Positions 33,010-45,024 are shown, numbered from the stretch's first letter. The stretch is DNA of 64,000 nt from Diadema setosum (GCA_033980235.1 CM067065.1:29947155-30011154), one strand, 5' to 3'. Notes: a model not told the origin generated them from the sequence alone. Made by a program: numbers and translations.

Positions 33010-35240
33010 ATAGCACCCCCTGCATTAATATCATGAGCACTGTCTGTTATATTGGTTTATCATTTGTGTGCATAGTATAGCTCTCAGAGAGGATTCCAAT
33101 TTTCATAGAAAAACAGAATGGGAGAAGTATCTCGTATTTTGCGAGATAGTGATATTACGAGAAACGACATATCTATACCCATAAAATTATTAGGGGAGGC
33201 GATGATGTGATCCCCTCACACTGTTCCCATAGATCTGCACCTATAGATATCCGCTTCCTTTTAATTCTTGACATACTATCGATTAATCAGAGTAATTTTA
33301 CTAACCCAGCAGTGAATCTTTTTTTTTTTAATGAAAGAGACTATATCAATAAAATTAGATACTATTACTTGGATAAGTACATAATACTGATGTCATTTTT
33401 CCCTGCACAATCCAATGTGCTAGATGTGAGGTTAGGTAAAATTTGGTAAATGCGTTTAGAGTTAATACCATTATCCGATGAATATCAAAATTTCATTTGC
33501 CTAAACCGTAACCTAAGAATCCATGTTCCCGTAAGAGAAATGTTCATGTTACACCCTTTCTTGTACAGCAATTTCTAAAGCAAATGATGCTTCAAAGCTG
33601 TGCTTATTATCAAAAGGAGGAGTCATGTCGTACCGATATGAAGAGCCTATGCTACGGCAACAGCATCACTTTGGGAAGGAACCAATGAAAACACGAATAA
33701 TCTCTATAGAAACTACTAAAGAAGTGACAAGTGATGGATTGAAACCGGGGTTTTAGAGAAAGAAATGATAATCTAAGTTATATTTTTGGTTCTTTTAATT
33801 GTTGTTCTATAATCATGGGGAAAATATGTGTGATCTTATACCGTTTTTCTTTTCATGGTGTTCTTCCAATTTCACACATATTCACACGCAAATATGGACT
33901 TTGCAATATAGAACATCAGACAAAATAAAGTGGGGGAGGTTGCATAAAAAAACAGACTTCAGTTTCATGAAGTTTTATACGTTTAACCTAATAGTGATAA
34001 TAAATGAATAAATATTTTCCAATTAGCTACGGTCACATTTATTATATCAACACATCTGTCGGTAGTAAGGGGTCAATACAAGCGGTGGTCTGATTCCCCG
34101 GGGCCATTAAAAATTGGTGTCGGGTGACCACATTTATCTTTTGATGGCCCGATCGGACAACACAGATTCAAAAAATAATGTATTGTTGCTTTTACTTTTT
34201 TTCGGACCACCAATTTTTAAGATTTCAGGATTTTGGTGGCTGGAACTGGCGACCAGCCACCAGACAAAAAACAGTTTGTGTCGAGCCCTGTGTTAGTTCA
34301 TAGGCCTACACAAGAACATCGTAAAAAAACATTATCCAGTAATGGTACTAGTGCAACTATAAGCCAGAGTCTTCGCTGTCATCTAGGTTGATGTGCTGAA
34401 ACATTTTGTTTTTTGTCCTTTTTCATATCCTCTCTCTAGTGTCGGGCAAGGACATCTTGTGGTAACTTGTGAGTGTATACAGTTCCGGGGGACGATTGAT
34501 ACCGTGACGTCATCTTGTAAAAAAAATAGAGGAAATTAGCGAAATTTCACAATTCCATAACTTACCCATTTCTTAATCCGATTTAAATCAAATTTTCACT
34601 GTCGTGCCTATAAAAATCATATCTTTATTTTCAGAGATAATAACTTTTAACTCAGTGTCTAGTCCGCACAGTTGTCCTTTAATACGACTCACGAAGATAA
34701 ACTTTCCAAACAAAAATTGAATTCTCTCAAAGTTTCATATTTGAAGCTAGATCTTACTCCAAATTCTTGAACCGAAACGAGAGCTTAATTACATTTCAAG
34801 TAATGTTGATAGGTATGTTTTTTCCCTATTATTGCCGACTATTCACTTGACCTGATTCTAGTAACTTAGGATTGACCGTATATTAGCAACTAACGGATAC
34901 CATACAACAAACCTGCCACTGTTAATTCTATCGAGGCTACTGACAACCCGGTGTCTCATAATGTCAATGGCGGCTTTTGTCGCTGGACATGAGTGAGTTA
35001 ATCGAGTTCGAGAGACTTTGGACTACTCGGAAGAGCTCAAATTAATGCACATAATTGCCAGGAAGCCAAAGGAACGCTGGCTATGCTAGTGCCCCACTTG
35101 GTCACGCACTAAGAGGGATGGATTTAAGTATATCTACCTAAATGAGCAGGGACCTCCCTATACGAGATAGTGTAACTTCCCGTAGGATTAAACCATGACA
35201 CACACCGGGTTCCGTTATAAGCAATGGGTTATTTCTTGAT
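33010..35240. other. No gene recognised
   Basis: Unrecognised sequence with short homopolymers. A small palindrome, TATCTCG...CGAGATA, occurs at about 33128-33149. Confidence 0.45.
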
Positions 35241-35246
35241 TTTAAT

Positions 35247-35294
35247 GGGGGGGGGGGGGAGGGGGGGGGGGGAGGGGGGGGGGGAGGGGGAGAG
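35247..35294. repeat. G-run tract with regular A interruptions
   Basis: Four long G runs are separated by single A bases. It could form quadruplex DNA on the plus strand. Confidence 0.92.
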
Positions 35295-35454
35295 GTCGTG
35301 TAGGCGGAGGGTAGCTGGTTGCGAGGACTGATTTAACTCAGGGTGATTTCTCTCCGTGTTCAAGGTACGTTTCATGAACAGAGTGAGGCCTGTGAGGTGA
35401 AATAGATAAGACTGTGGGCATGTTCATTAGATACGAACAAAAGCTATACTGTAC

Positions 35455-35620
35455 GACAAACTGTACGAGCTGAAATTTTCGCGGTGGTTTTATTTTCGCG
35501 AATTTCGCGAATCGCCTTTGAACCGCGAAAATAACAGCACACGAAAATAACAACGCGCGAATAACTAAGTTCAGTTAGACCCTCGCAACCGCGAAATTAA
35601 CAACACGCGAAAATGTCCTC
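35455..35620. repeat. CGCGAAAAT-rich short dispersed repeat
   Basis: Repeated CGCGAAAATAACA and its complement TTTTCGCG occur about eight times, beginning GAAATTTTCGCGGTGG. From memory, similar CpG-rich short repeats occur in other marine invertebrate genomes; its class is unclear. Confidence 0.65.
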
Positions 35621-36166
35621 CAAGTATTGAATCTTTAACCTTAACTTCTTTTGTAATAGCAGTCATGTGGCAGGGATGTTGATCACTTACATTATGATCA
35701 AATACGATGGGGATGTCTTCTTAGACCCACAAAGTCCTATCATCCAATCAATTTAGACAAAAAACATGAACATTTGCTTTTTTCAAAGCGATTACATTGC
35801 ATTGGCCTATATATCACCATTATGGCCTACAAAATGGGTGCCAGGTTTGGTTCCCTCGTATACAAGAAATTATACACAGCATATTCTTTAAAACTGTCCA
35901 AAGATAAATGAAGGTACGTGTCTTGAACGATGAGAGCATCTTTTTGCAGATGTCGTTTGATTAAAAAGCTTGTCAAACGTGAACGGTCACAACTTCCGTC
36001 CCCTTTGATTTACACGAAACTTCAAAATGACTCTTTTGAAAATCTGGTTGATTTGACTCTTAAGTTGATATCAGAATGCACATTGGTCCTGTAAGACCTA
36101 TAAGAATTACCTCTGACATGTTGGAGGTATATAAGTGTCTTCTAAACATTTGTTTATTATTTTCTT

Positions 36167-36782
36167 TAAAGAAGAAATCCACCCCAAAATGAATAAACTT
36201 CAAAAATGCAAAAAAAAAAAGAGAAAAATATTCCCTACGAGATGATACAAAAATGACTAAAATCGGATAGTAAATGAGGAAGATATGACATTTTGAAATG
36301 TCCTTTTTTTTTGAAAACATTTCTTCACCAGTCCTTACGAATATTCAAATGAGTGAGTTGATGATGTAATACCCTCACATTTTTTTCGTGTGCGTTTTAT
36401 ATGAAATTCTGAAAATTGTTATTTGTAGCCTCATACAAGTAAGAGTCTGTTCCGATACTAAGATAAATCAGAGTTAACATTTTGTTCTCCTTTTATTTTG
36501 GGTGGCGGAAAAAGCTGAAATATAAGATTTTTGTTATTTCTGTATAACATTTATGAAATGAAAAGAAAATTGTGAGAACATGACATCGTCAGTTTGCTGA
36601 TCTGAATATTCATAAGGACTGGTCAAAAATGTTTTCCTAACAAATGTGAAATTTTAAAATGTCATATTTTTTTTTTATATTTCTAATTAGATTTTGGTCA
36701 TTTTCGTATCGTTCTGTAGGAAGTATTTTTTTCTCTCTTTCTTTTGAAGTTTATCTATTTTGGGGGTGGATTTCTTCTTTAA
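36167..36782. mobile_element. Inverted-repeat MITE (family D), single copy, 616 bp
   Basis: It starts TAAAGAAGAAATCCACCCC and ends GGGGTGGATTTCTTCTTTA, a near-perfect complement. Inner arms also match (GGACTGGTC near 36330 and its partner near 36615). TA flanks both ends. No coding capacity is seen. Confidence 0.9.
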
Positions 36783-36865
36783 GGAGATAATTATTCTTGT
36801 GATTAACGACATTGTGAGAAAACGTAACGTTTCGCTTGAATGTTGTGAGGTCAGATTTAACCGAG

Positions 36866-37070
36866 GCGTTCTTTGGGGGGGGGGGGGGGAACTGAATCGT
36901 TATAGTGATGAGTCAGCAGCGTGTCGTTGTTCCGATACTGTCGCTTTGGGATTCTAAATAATCAGAGTTTTTCCGCTCATTGCAGACTGTCATTATTTAT
37001 CTTATTTATATATCCATTTTTTTTTTTTTTGGGGGGGGGGGGTTGGGGCGGGGTGGGAGGTTGGGGGATA
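36866..37070. repeat. G-run (36874) and T-run/G-run (37018) tracts
   Basis: G13 at about 36876 is followed 130 bp later by T12 running into G10 and GTTGGGGCGGGG. Confidence 0.85.
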
Positions 37071-37221
37071 TGAAGGGCTGGTTTATCATTGCTGACATTA
37101 TTGTGATTTTACAGACTAATGATCAGTTAGCATAGTTCTGGTTTTCGCTGAGTCAGCATCTCACAAACTGTCCCAATTTTATCACTTTCTGGAATCCGAA
37201 TAATCCAATGTGATAAACTAT

Positions 37222-37681
37222 GGGCCTTTCAACACGTACCAAGTTGCTTAATTACAAACTTGTTTGCAATTAAGTTTCAAATCACCGTCCGTTCACACGC
37301 AGGAAGAAGCTTTGCGGATTGATGCGGTTTTGAATATCAGAGCGAGGAGGGGAGGTGTGGCTCCTTTCCAAGTTTACGTCAATCACTCTTGTAGCCTGTG
37401 TAGTAGCGTGGGTTTTCTCCGGAAGTGATTGAAGAGTCAGGTAAGTTCCGCCCCAAAAAACTTAATTGTGGAGGTCAGTCATGTTCACATGCTAGTTTCG
37501 TTGCTTGTGGCGAAACGCGATTGAAAAACACCGTCCTAATGACCTGATTTGAATCACCCTCCGCTACTCCAATTTCCATTCACACGGCAAAATTTGCGTA
37601 ATTATAAACTTGATTTCAGTTTACTTAATTACAAAATATTGTTTCAAAATTAAGCAATCTCGGTACGTGTGAATGTCCGGC
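37222..37681. mobile_element. Inverted-repeat MITE (family E), 460 bp
   Basis: The left end GGGCCTTTCAACACGTACCA and the right end GGTACGTGTGAATGTCCGG are complements, and the homology continues inward through TTGCTTAATTAC. The centre is GC-richer and not palindromic. Confidence 0.82.
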
Positions 37682-38039
37682 TTATTTCTGCTGCGTTTCC
37701 TTTTGGTGAGAGGCACGGAATGGGGGTGGGGGTAGGGTGGGGAGGGAGTATGGGGAGTGAGATGAAGGGTTATTTTTTTTCAAGGTTAGGCAATAATAAA
37801 AAAAATCGTTCGTTTATATAAGTTTCTTTTTAAGCACCAACGACATTAAAATTGAAAAGAACGAAATTGAATTTGCGATTGACAAAAGATTAAAAACGAA
37901 AGCAGAGGACGGCAGGATTTAACACAAAGTGGGACCCCCTGACTTTTAACGTTAGGACCACTTTTTTTTTTTTTGGTTGATTTGCTCTTGGACATCCCAT
38001 CCATTTCTAACCGATTTTGTAACCTATCAAATAATCTTT

Positions 38040-38190
38040 TAATTCCTTTTAAGAGTGTAATACAGTATTGCATGCTCTTTACTATTTCATATATAAGTGA
38101 TTTCTAATTACCTTGCAAAAAGTTTAACCTGAATCCCCATATCTCGACCAAAACTACCAAAACCACCCTTTAACTGCGTCATCCCTTTAA
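38040..38190. mobile_element. MITE family C, right-arm remnant
   Basis: ATGCTCTTTACTATTTCATA and the terminal CATCCCTTTA match the right arm of 6995-7391. It sits immediately left of a family B copy. Confidence 0.6.
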
Positions 38191-38202
38191 CTACGAAGTA
38201 GT

Positions 38203-38762
38203 TAAAAAGGACAAGTCCGCCCTCATAGACACTCGTTTAGTGATTGCAGCAATATAGAATACAGCAATGAGAGTTTGAGGAAAATCGGACAATCCGTTCA
38301 AAAGTTATATGAATTTCGGAGGTTTCTGCTCAATTGCTGCGTTGTGTATGAGAAGACCACTACAGTGTATGATGTCACATGTGAAGAACAATATAAAGAA
38401 GATTATAACGAAAATTCATTTTTCTTTTTTTTTCCTCGCATAATAAAAGAACGCTTGACTTGCCACTTTCAGAAGGCAGGGGTTATAGTATTATCCTTAA
38501 CATACGTCAGTGACAAGTCGAGGAAATGTGCACTTTAAAAAAAAGTGAAATTCTCTTTATATTTAACTTGTATTGTTCAACGCACGCGACATCATACATA
38601 CACTGTAGTAGTCTTCTCAGCCAGCAGTGACTGCACAGGTACTTTAAAAATCATAACTTTTTAACGGATTGTCCGATTTTCCCCAAACTTTCACTGATGT
38701 GTTCTAGTAATATTGCTGCATTCACTAAACCCACATGTCTACGAAGGTGGACATGTCCTTTA
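38203..38762. mobile_element. MITE family B, full copy
   Basis: This inverted repeat of about 560 bp starts TAAAAAGGACAAGTCC and ends GTGGACATGTCCTTTA. Inner marks are GGACAATCCGTTCAAAAGTT and its complement. Confidence 0.87.
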
Positions 38763-41037
38763 AGGACTCCGAAGTCTCAAAGCATGTGACTCCATCATAT
38801 TATCATTTGTTGCGGTGCCAATAAATCATTATCATGCACATTGTATAGAACGCCTTAGCCAGAATTTTGTGTGCTTTAATATTGTCTTCACTCTCAATGA
38901 AATATCTTGTGTTTAATTGGATCAAATTATTTTTTTTTTCACTTCAAACCTGTGTCAAGGGCGAGGCTAAAATGAAGGACAGTTTACAATCAGAACGCCT
39001 ACGAATACAACAATCCGTATTCTGATATGCCTATATATTCATAAAGCAGAAGAGGTAATTGATAATTAGGAAATTAGATCCAAATGTATAAAAAAAAAGA
39101 GTGAAATGCATGAATCCTTGAACAGAAATGACACAATCAAAACTGCACTTCACAATAAAATTATATGGCATCCAGTCATCGTTTAATCTCACATGAAAGA
39201 TAAATATAGATATATAGATAAATGAGTGACATGATCATTGAATCGACGCCTCTCATGAAAGACCGTGAAAACAAGAAAACAAAGTAGAAGCTGAAAATAA
39301 ATGTTCTGTCGTTTCATCGCTTAACTTATGTCAAAATTGGTAGATAAACAATGTAGCGTACATTATGATGGTGAGACAAAATAATTCAAAATACTAATGG
39401 ATCATGTTTTTCATATTTCATTTGACATTCATCTTCAAATCCCGATGATAGAAAAAGAAAACAAATTTAGGACGAAAATCATGAGCACCTGCTTATGCTA
39501 ACGTAAATTGACACACAGTGTGGGGAGAATGCGGAGATTCTGTTGACATCATTGATTAGAGAACACTACGTTGGAATTGAAGAAATTGATTCAGCTTGAT
39601 AAAGAATAAGAAAAAAGTACATTTGGTGACTCATTCCATATCATTAAACAAAAGGCCAAAGCCAGTTTTCATCTATTTACCGGAAACGAATGATATTATC
39701 ATTAAATTGTATGGTCCAAGAAAATATGTGCACGATTTGTTATCCTAAAGGTAATTTGTCTGCAGACATAAAGAATGCAATGTTGGTGTTGGAGCAATTT
39801 CCCCAGGCCACTATTGCGTAATTCAAGAACTGTGCATCGAATTCAATATTGGTTGTGGGAAAAGGGTATTTCAGTTTATGAATAACCCCTGCATAAAATT
39901 GCTTGAATAAGCAACATGAAAGGATTACTATCAATGTAAATATGATTTTGTTTGTTTGTTTATTGTTTTTTATAAAAAAAAATCTATTATGGTTTAAGTG
40001 CAATCCGTTTACTAATACTGTGCGTGGAGTCATTTTATTGTTTGGCTGAAAACCATTCCGTTTTCTTTTATTTAGATTAACTGACTATCTATAACATAAA
40101 CATACATATTATATGACATAAATATTAATCAATATTATTATGTATTATGTAACCATATACATCACAAATATCACAAGAAAAGAGGGTTTACATGTAACCT
40201 GTAATTATAATCCTGTGGCCACAGCACGTCATATATTGCGAGTACTTTCTGTCTAATACATGAAGATACACATTTTCTGTGCGGAACATCGTGCTAGGCA
40301 GAAAAGGGAATAGGCCATTATGATGTAAGTTCAGTCCAAAAAGTCCTTGATATTTCCGTATATAACTGACAATGATTTGCAGCCACATGCAGACAAAGGA
40401 GACGATACATTTTTCTACATTTTTCGGCTATCTTACTTGGTATTTAACATAATGGGTTTTAAAAAAAAATGACAGTGAAAGAAAATTCCAATATACGACA
40501 GAGACAGAGGGTAGAAGAACAACAAGGTTTCACACCTTTATCTACAGTGGACCAGTCCGATATTTACCACTTTTTTCTTACCATTAGATACAAAAATAAT
40601 TGAGGATATTACACATTTTTTCTCCCCCTTTTTTGCCAAACAAGCCAAGTATAAACTAATTTGATGTGGTTGATGAGAATGAATTCCTCTACAAAACCCA
40701 TCTCATTCGGATGTTAACACGCTGTCTTTTACATTTAGAGGACTAATATTTCGTTATTAGCGTAGAGTTAGAGACGCTTGAAATGTTTGAGCATGGGGAA
40801 AAAAACTGTACATAGATTTTTCTTGAAGGAACTCTGAGCGAAGTTTGAGCAGAACCAGACCTTTGCAAATTTCAGAACTGGAGTGAAATAAGTCTACTAA
40901 TATATATGAGATTTTGCGACAGACTCTGATTTTTTGGTGTACTTTGTATAACATACACAATGTATATCAAACTTACGTCTATGTAGAAAACGTTTGCATG
41001 TGTGAGCCTACGAAGGTAAGGGCAATTACATACGACT
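38763..41037. other. No gene recognised; possible LINE scrap at 39760-39860
   Basis: On the minus strand at about 39850-39760, LNYAIVAWGNCSNTN resembles the YLNCGILVWGN motif of LINE RTs, so a short relic is likely. Nothing else is recognised. Confidence 0.45.
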
Positions 41038-41535
41038 TAAAGGACAAGTTCACCTTTATAAGCATGTGGACTGAGAGAATGCAGCAATATTACTAGAACA
41101 CATTTATGAAAGTTTGAGTAAAATCAGACAATCCGTTTAAGAGTAACTCATGAATTTTTGAGATTTCAATCCGCGATTGCTGGATGTGAAGCTTGTGATG
41201 TTATAAGTAAATTATATGTGGTAGCAGACCGATATAAAGAAATTATACAGAAAATTTAACATAATTTTACTTTTCTAGCATAATAAACAACCACATGACT
41301 TGCCTCTTTCAGAGGCAGGGGGAGTAACATTACCCTTAATATGTGTCAGTTACAGTTGAGGGCATTCGTGTTTTTTTTTTTTTTTTTACGAAGAAATTTT
41401 GTGGAATTCTCATATCATTCTACGCAAGTGACATCCAACTGCATCACTCTTCTAGTCCACTAGTGACTTCACAGAAACTTTAATAATTCATAACTTTTGC
41501 AATCCACATGTATATGAAGGTGGACTTGTCCTTTA
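41038..41535. mobile_element. MITE family B, full copy
   Basis: It starts TAAAGGACAAGTTCACC and ends GGTGGACTTGTCCTTTA. At about 498 bp it is shorter than its relatives, because the right arm has lost the ACTTTCACTGATGTG segment. Confidence 0.87.
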
Positions 41536-41779
41536 AGTTTAATGACATGACGAATCAAACGAACGCGCCTTGCGGAATGACATATGGTTGGCATCGACTG
41601 GTTACTGTACCATTTACTCATCAGGGATTAACCACAAAGGGTCGGTATATATAGGGCTCCCCCTTTGTATTACTAACGACCATGCACTTAACCGGAGCAC
41701 TATTATTAGTAGGCCTACATTACTCCCTTTGGCAGTAATGATGACGTAATTTTCTCACAAGTCTCTCTATGCAAGGGCC

Positions 41780-42080
41780 GCGGATATGGCGCGCAATTTG
41801 CCAAAAATTCAGATAATCTTAATTTATCGCCATTAAACTTAGTTTTTCGACCGGGGAAACTTAGTTTGTCGCCGAAAACATTGTTTGCAATCGACAAACT
41901 CAAGTTTTCGGGAGAAACTCTGCTTATCGATGGAGAAACTAAGTTTATCACGATAAACATAGCACTTCACTTGATAGATAGATAGATAGACAGATAGATA
42001 GATAGATAGATAGATAGTGGTTTATTTCATCAAAAAGAAAATAGATAAACTTAGTAAACTTAGTTTTTCGATAATCCAGT
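41780..42080. repeat. Degenerate ~21-bp tandem repeat flanking (GATA)n
   Basis: Variants of AAACTTAGTTTTTCG / GAGAAACTAAGTTTATCG recur about seven times between 41828 and 41960. A (GATA)n array (41971-42016) follows, and then two more AAACTTAGT units (42044-42070). This looks like one decayed minisatellite with a microsatellite that expanded inside it. Confidence 0.7.
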
Positions 42081-42540
42081 TATCTATAATGCGGGGGGGG
42101 GGGAGGGGAAGTTGCTGCTATAAGTGCAGTTAAATATGATGACAACTCTTAAACTGGGTTCCTTACTGCATTTTAGGACAGTGGACTAACAATGTAATGC
42201 AGTTGCAGACCTCCAAACCTTCATGAATGAAAAAAGTAGGATGTTTTGGCTCGAAAATAGGAAAGGAAGAGCACTTCCCATAGAAGTGTGTAATAAAATA
42301 TTCTCAAGAAAAAAAAAAGGCAAGTCCTGTTGAAACAAGAGCCCGAAATGGTCAAAATTCAGATTCTTTTCTCGAAATTCGAAATGGTTGGGAGATCTGC
42401 CGGTAGATCTGACATCTGTTTAAAACGTATTCTTTAATTAGTTCCAGGAAAGTGCATATTAGTTGCAATTATTCAACTAGAGTGCAAGAAGTATTGTTCA
42501 TAATAATTTCGTTCATTTTGTCTTTGTCAATTTTGTGACT
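42081..42540. other. No gene recognised
   Basis: A G-run at about 42092-42108 is the only notable item. Confidence 0.45.
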
Positions 42541-42550
42541 GGCAAGGGAA

Positions 42551-42558
42551 TGACGTCA
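42551..42558. promoter_or_regulatory. CRE-like palindrome TGACGTCA
   Basis: A perfect CREB/ATF consensus octamer lies about 170 bp upstream of a possible 5' leader exon donor and 1.3 kb upstream of the galactosyltransferase start codon. A chance match is possible, but the position is promoter-like. Confidence 0.35.
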
Positions 42559-42599
42559 TGATCTCATCTCATTTGAATATCTGTTGGATGTTGTTTACA

Positions 42600-42726
42600 G
42601 GAATCAATGCTGTAAGACGGCCGTAGTCGTGTGTCGATGGCACTGTTCGAAATATCCCTCATCAGTCGTCGCTGACAGGCAGTGACACCAAGCGTTTGCA
42701 CGTATTTTTTTCTTCTTTTGATTCAG
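42600..42726 (+). other. Possible non-coding leader exon of the GT31 gene
   Basis: TTTGATTCAG followed by GTGAGTGT (GT at 42727) is a strong donor, and the acceptor before the coding exon is at 43857. The exon start is not defined by any signal I can see. Confidence 0.35.
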
Positions 42727-42779
42727 GTGAGTGTACCAGAAAGCGAAATCACGAAAACAATGCCTTTGTAATCCAAATA

Positions 42780-42856
42780 TAAAGAGCTTTCAACCAAAGG
42801 TTTTAAATTCGTTGAAAAATGATGGATTTAGCGCCTTTTGGTGGCAAGCTCTTCAT
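42780..42856. repeat. GAAGAG foldback element, copy 1
   Basis: This short hairpin has ends AAAGAGCTTTCAACCAAAGG and CCTTTTGGTGGCAAGCTCTTC, approximate complements. It is related to 50001-50232 and 51350-51425. Confidence 0.65.
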
Positions 42857-42859
42857 AAT

Positions 42860-43225
42860 TGTGGATGGAGTGCAATCCGTCAAAATCCAGCAACACATCA
42901 GTGAAGTAAACTAGAAGAGTATTGGGCAATCCGTTCAATAGTTATGCAATCTTAAAGTTCCGGTGCAGCCATGATCGCTAGAATCAAAAGACCACTACTA
43001 TTCATGACGTCATTGCAGGTCAGCCATAGAACTTAATTACAAAGAGAATGTGCATAAAGTTTCATATTTTTATTCGATTTTGAAAGTACACATTCCAATA
43101 CTTGTTGTGATATTATATAAAGCATAATATTATCTTCCTGCTTTCTGGAAGAGGGAAGTCAAATGCTCATTTAACATACCAGAATGAAAATTATATTTTA
43201 TTCTGTTTACATTCTACGAGCTATG
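42860..43225. mobile_element. MITE family B, divergent copy
   Basis: It carries GGGCAATCCGTTCAATAGTT, GTGCAGCCATGATCGCTAG and TCCTGCTTTCTGGAAGAGG in the usual order, with degraded ends. Confidence 0.6.
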
Positions 43226-43339
43226 TGCATTCATCTGTAACTCCTTTCAACCAATTTACCCTCAATCCGTAGACCGTAAATCCACTCGATGTACAAACCA
43301 CTAAATGACTATACCCCGATTAACCCTAACAACATAAAA

Positions 43340-43634
43340 GGCGCGGTCAGTCTGGCAAAAGATCGCGAAGTTTAAGATCGCGATCTTAAAGATCTCGAAG
43401 TTTTACCAGTCTGACCGCAAACTTCCCGCGAAACTTCTCGCAAAACTTCTCGCGAAACTTCTCGATCTGTTTGCGGGCGGTGTCCCCGAAGCACGAGGCC
43501 ATTGTCATGTACAGATGTGCAATTTTACATCACAATCACTAGCCATCGGACGGCGCACTCTTTCTTGGGCGCGTACGAATTGCCCAAACTTCGCGATCTT
43601 AAACTTCTCGATCTTTTGTCAGTCTGACCGCGCC
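43340..43634. mobile_element. Inverted-repeat MITE with GGCGCGGTCAG ends
   Basis: Left end: GGCGCGGTCAGTCTGGCAAA; right end: GTCAGTCTGACCGCGCC. The complementarity runs about 45 bp, through AAGATCGCGAAGTTTAAG. The interior has TTCTCGCGAAAC-type repeats. It sits just upstream of the splice acceptor at 43672. Confidence 0.88.
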
Positions 43635-43672
43635 TATAGAAAGGCTTTTTGTATAACCTCTTTCTCTGCAGG

Positions 43673-43829
43673 TACTGTGGACAGTGTGTGGGATGTTATG
43701 GGGCTTTCTATGGCACACTCAGGACTCAAAGATGTTGGTACTTTAGCTGTCCTTACCTGCATGACGCTCATTACATTTATTGTCTCTATTGTATGCTTGT
43801 TAGTCTACATGAAAATGGCACTAAACTAA
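43673..43829 (+). CDS. Possible terminal exon of a small membrane protein (CD225-like?)
   Basis: A good acceptor (CCTCTTTCTCTGCAG, ending 43672) opens an in-frame stretch of about 52 residues to a TAA at 43827-43829. It contains SMAHSGLKDVG and then a single strong membrane helix (GTLAVLTCMTLITFIVSIVC), ending KMALN. The spacing of the small residues before the helix resembles the C-terminal half of CD225/dispanin proteins (IFITM-like), but the similarity is weak and no upstream partner exon was found. It may instead be an alternative leader exon of the gene downstream, or noise. Confidence 0.3.
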
Positions 43830-43857
43830 TTCGTATAAGTGTTGTTGTTTTCTTGGC

Positions 43858-43896
43858 AGGTAACCACAGGCGTTCCGCTGACGGATTAAAAAAAAA
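43858..43896 (+). other. 5' untranslated end of GT31 coding exon
   Basis: GTTGTTTTCTTGGCAG ends at 43859-43860 and is a strong acceptor. About 37 bases containing an A9 run then precede the ATG, so the whole protein lies in this one exon. Confidence 0.6.
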
Positions 43897-45024
43897 ATGG
43901 TTCTAGGATGGGCACGATACAATCCGTTTAGAAGGAAGTTTTGTCGGCTAATTCTTCTGGTCGTCATCATCCTGAATTTTGGCATCGCGATCCTATTTCC
44001 CAAGAAAGTCTTTTCTGATGGAATGGCGCGAAAGTTGGTCGCTGACCAGGACTTACCCAGGAGCACGTCTGCAGTAGACGAGCGAAATTCAACAGCTGGT
44101 GGCGCTCCATCGATTACTCCGAACTTGACCGTGCACGCCATGACGACGGCGAAATACACCAGTGGGGGCCCCGTCACTGAAGGCACGAAGCATGTCAATC
44201 CGCACAACTTCAAGTACGTCTACAACGAGCCGGATAGGTGCGGGAAGGGAGAGAATGCTAGCGACGCGTTCCTCCTCGTTTTGGTCTTGTCGAGTCCTGA
44301 TCATTTCAAACAGCGTACAGCTATTCGCGACACATGGGGCGGCGTGGCCAATGTAGATGGCCACGATGTTCGCGTCATGTTTCTACTTGGGCAAAATAGT
44401 CCCGCCAACGGATTGTTGGAGTCACAAGTGAGAGCAGAGAGTGAGCAATTCCACGACATCGTCCAGGAAGATTTTATCGACTCGTACGAGAACCTGACTC
44501 TGAAGACGATCGCCGGTATGAAGTGGGCGATGACCTTCTGCCCCAAGGTCGCCTACGTCATGAAGGCGGATGATGACGTATTCTTGCATATTTATAACTT
44601 GGTTTGGTTTCTGTCCAATCAGACGGCCAGTACTCTGAATAACTACATTCTCTGCGCGAGGTTTGCGGGGGTGAAGCCCATTCGCGATCCCAAGAACAAG
44701 TGGTACATGCCCCAAAGCCAGTTCCCCGGTGATGTATTCCCAGTCTACTGCTCAGGTCCCGGCTATGTGATGTCTGCCGACCTCCCCGCAGTGATCTACG
44801 AAGCCTCTCTGGACACTCCGTTCATACGACTCGAGGATGCCTACGTGGGGGTTTGCCTCAAGGGTCGCGGCGTTTCTGTCATGAATCACGAAGGTTTCTA
44901 CTTTGCTGCACAATTGTACTCATTTTGTGATCTACGATCGACGATGATTTTATGGCATAATACAGGACCAGATAAGATGCGGAAATACTGGGCGTCTCTC
45001 TTCACAGAATCTTGCGAAAAATAA
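43897..45024 (+). CDS. Beta-1,3-galactosyltransferase-like GT31 enzyme, 375 aa
   Basis: This is a Golgi type II membrane glycosyltransferase, predicted to add galactose (or N-acetylglucosamine) in beta-1,3 linkage to glycan acceptors from a UDP-sugar. There is a short basic cytoplasmic tail (1-16), a signal-anchor helix at about 17-34, a Ser/Thr-rich stem (about 40-105), and a catalytic domain from about 123. Family motifs are in the usual order: RTAIRDTWG (140-148), EDFIDSYENLTLKT (191-204), the metal-binding DDD of KADDDVF (223-229), YCSGPGYV (284-291) and EDAYVG (313-318). Potential N-glycosylation sites are at 64, 76, 120, 199 and 241. The length of 375 is normal for B3GALT1/2/5-like enzymes, which are also often encoded in one exon. 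Codon use is GC-rich compared with its flanks. Donor and acceptor specificity cannot be assigned. An AATAAA overlaps the stop codon. Confidence 0.93.
   Translation: MVLGWARYNPFRRKFCRLILLVVIILNFGIAILFPKKVFSDGMARKLVADQDLPRSTSAVDERNSTAGGAPSITPNLTVHAMTTAKYTSGGPVTEGTKHVNPHNFKYVYNEPDRCGKGENASDAFLLVLVLSSPDHFKQRTAIRDTWGGVANVDGHDVRVMFLLGQNSPANGLLESQVRAESEQFHDIVQEDFIDSYENLTLKTIAGMKWAMTFCPKVAYVMKADDDVFLHIYNLVWFLSNQTASTLNNYILCARFAGVKPIRDPKNKWYMPQSQFPGDVFPVYCSGPGYVMSADLPAVIYEASLDTPFIRLEDAYVGVCLKGRGVSVMNHEGFYFAAQLYSFCDLRSTMILWHNTGPDKMRKYWASLFTESCEK

Noticed and set aside
44089..44715. Antisense frames over the GT31 gene
   Set aside because: They are shadows of the GC-rich coding exon.
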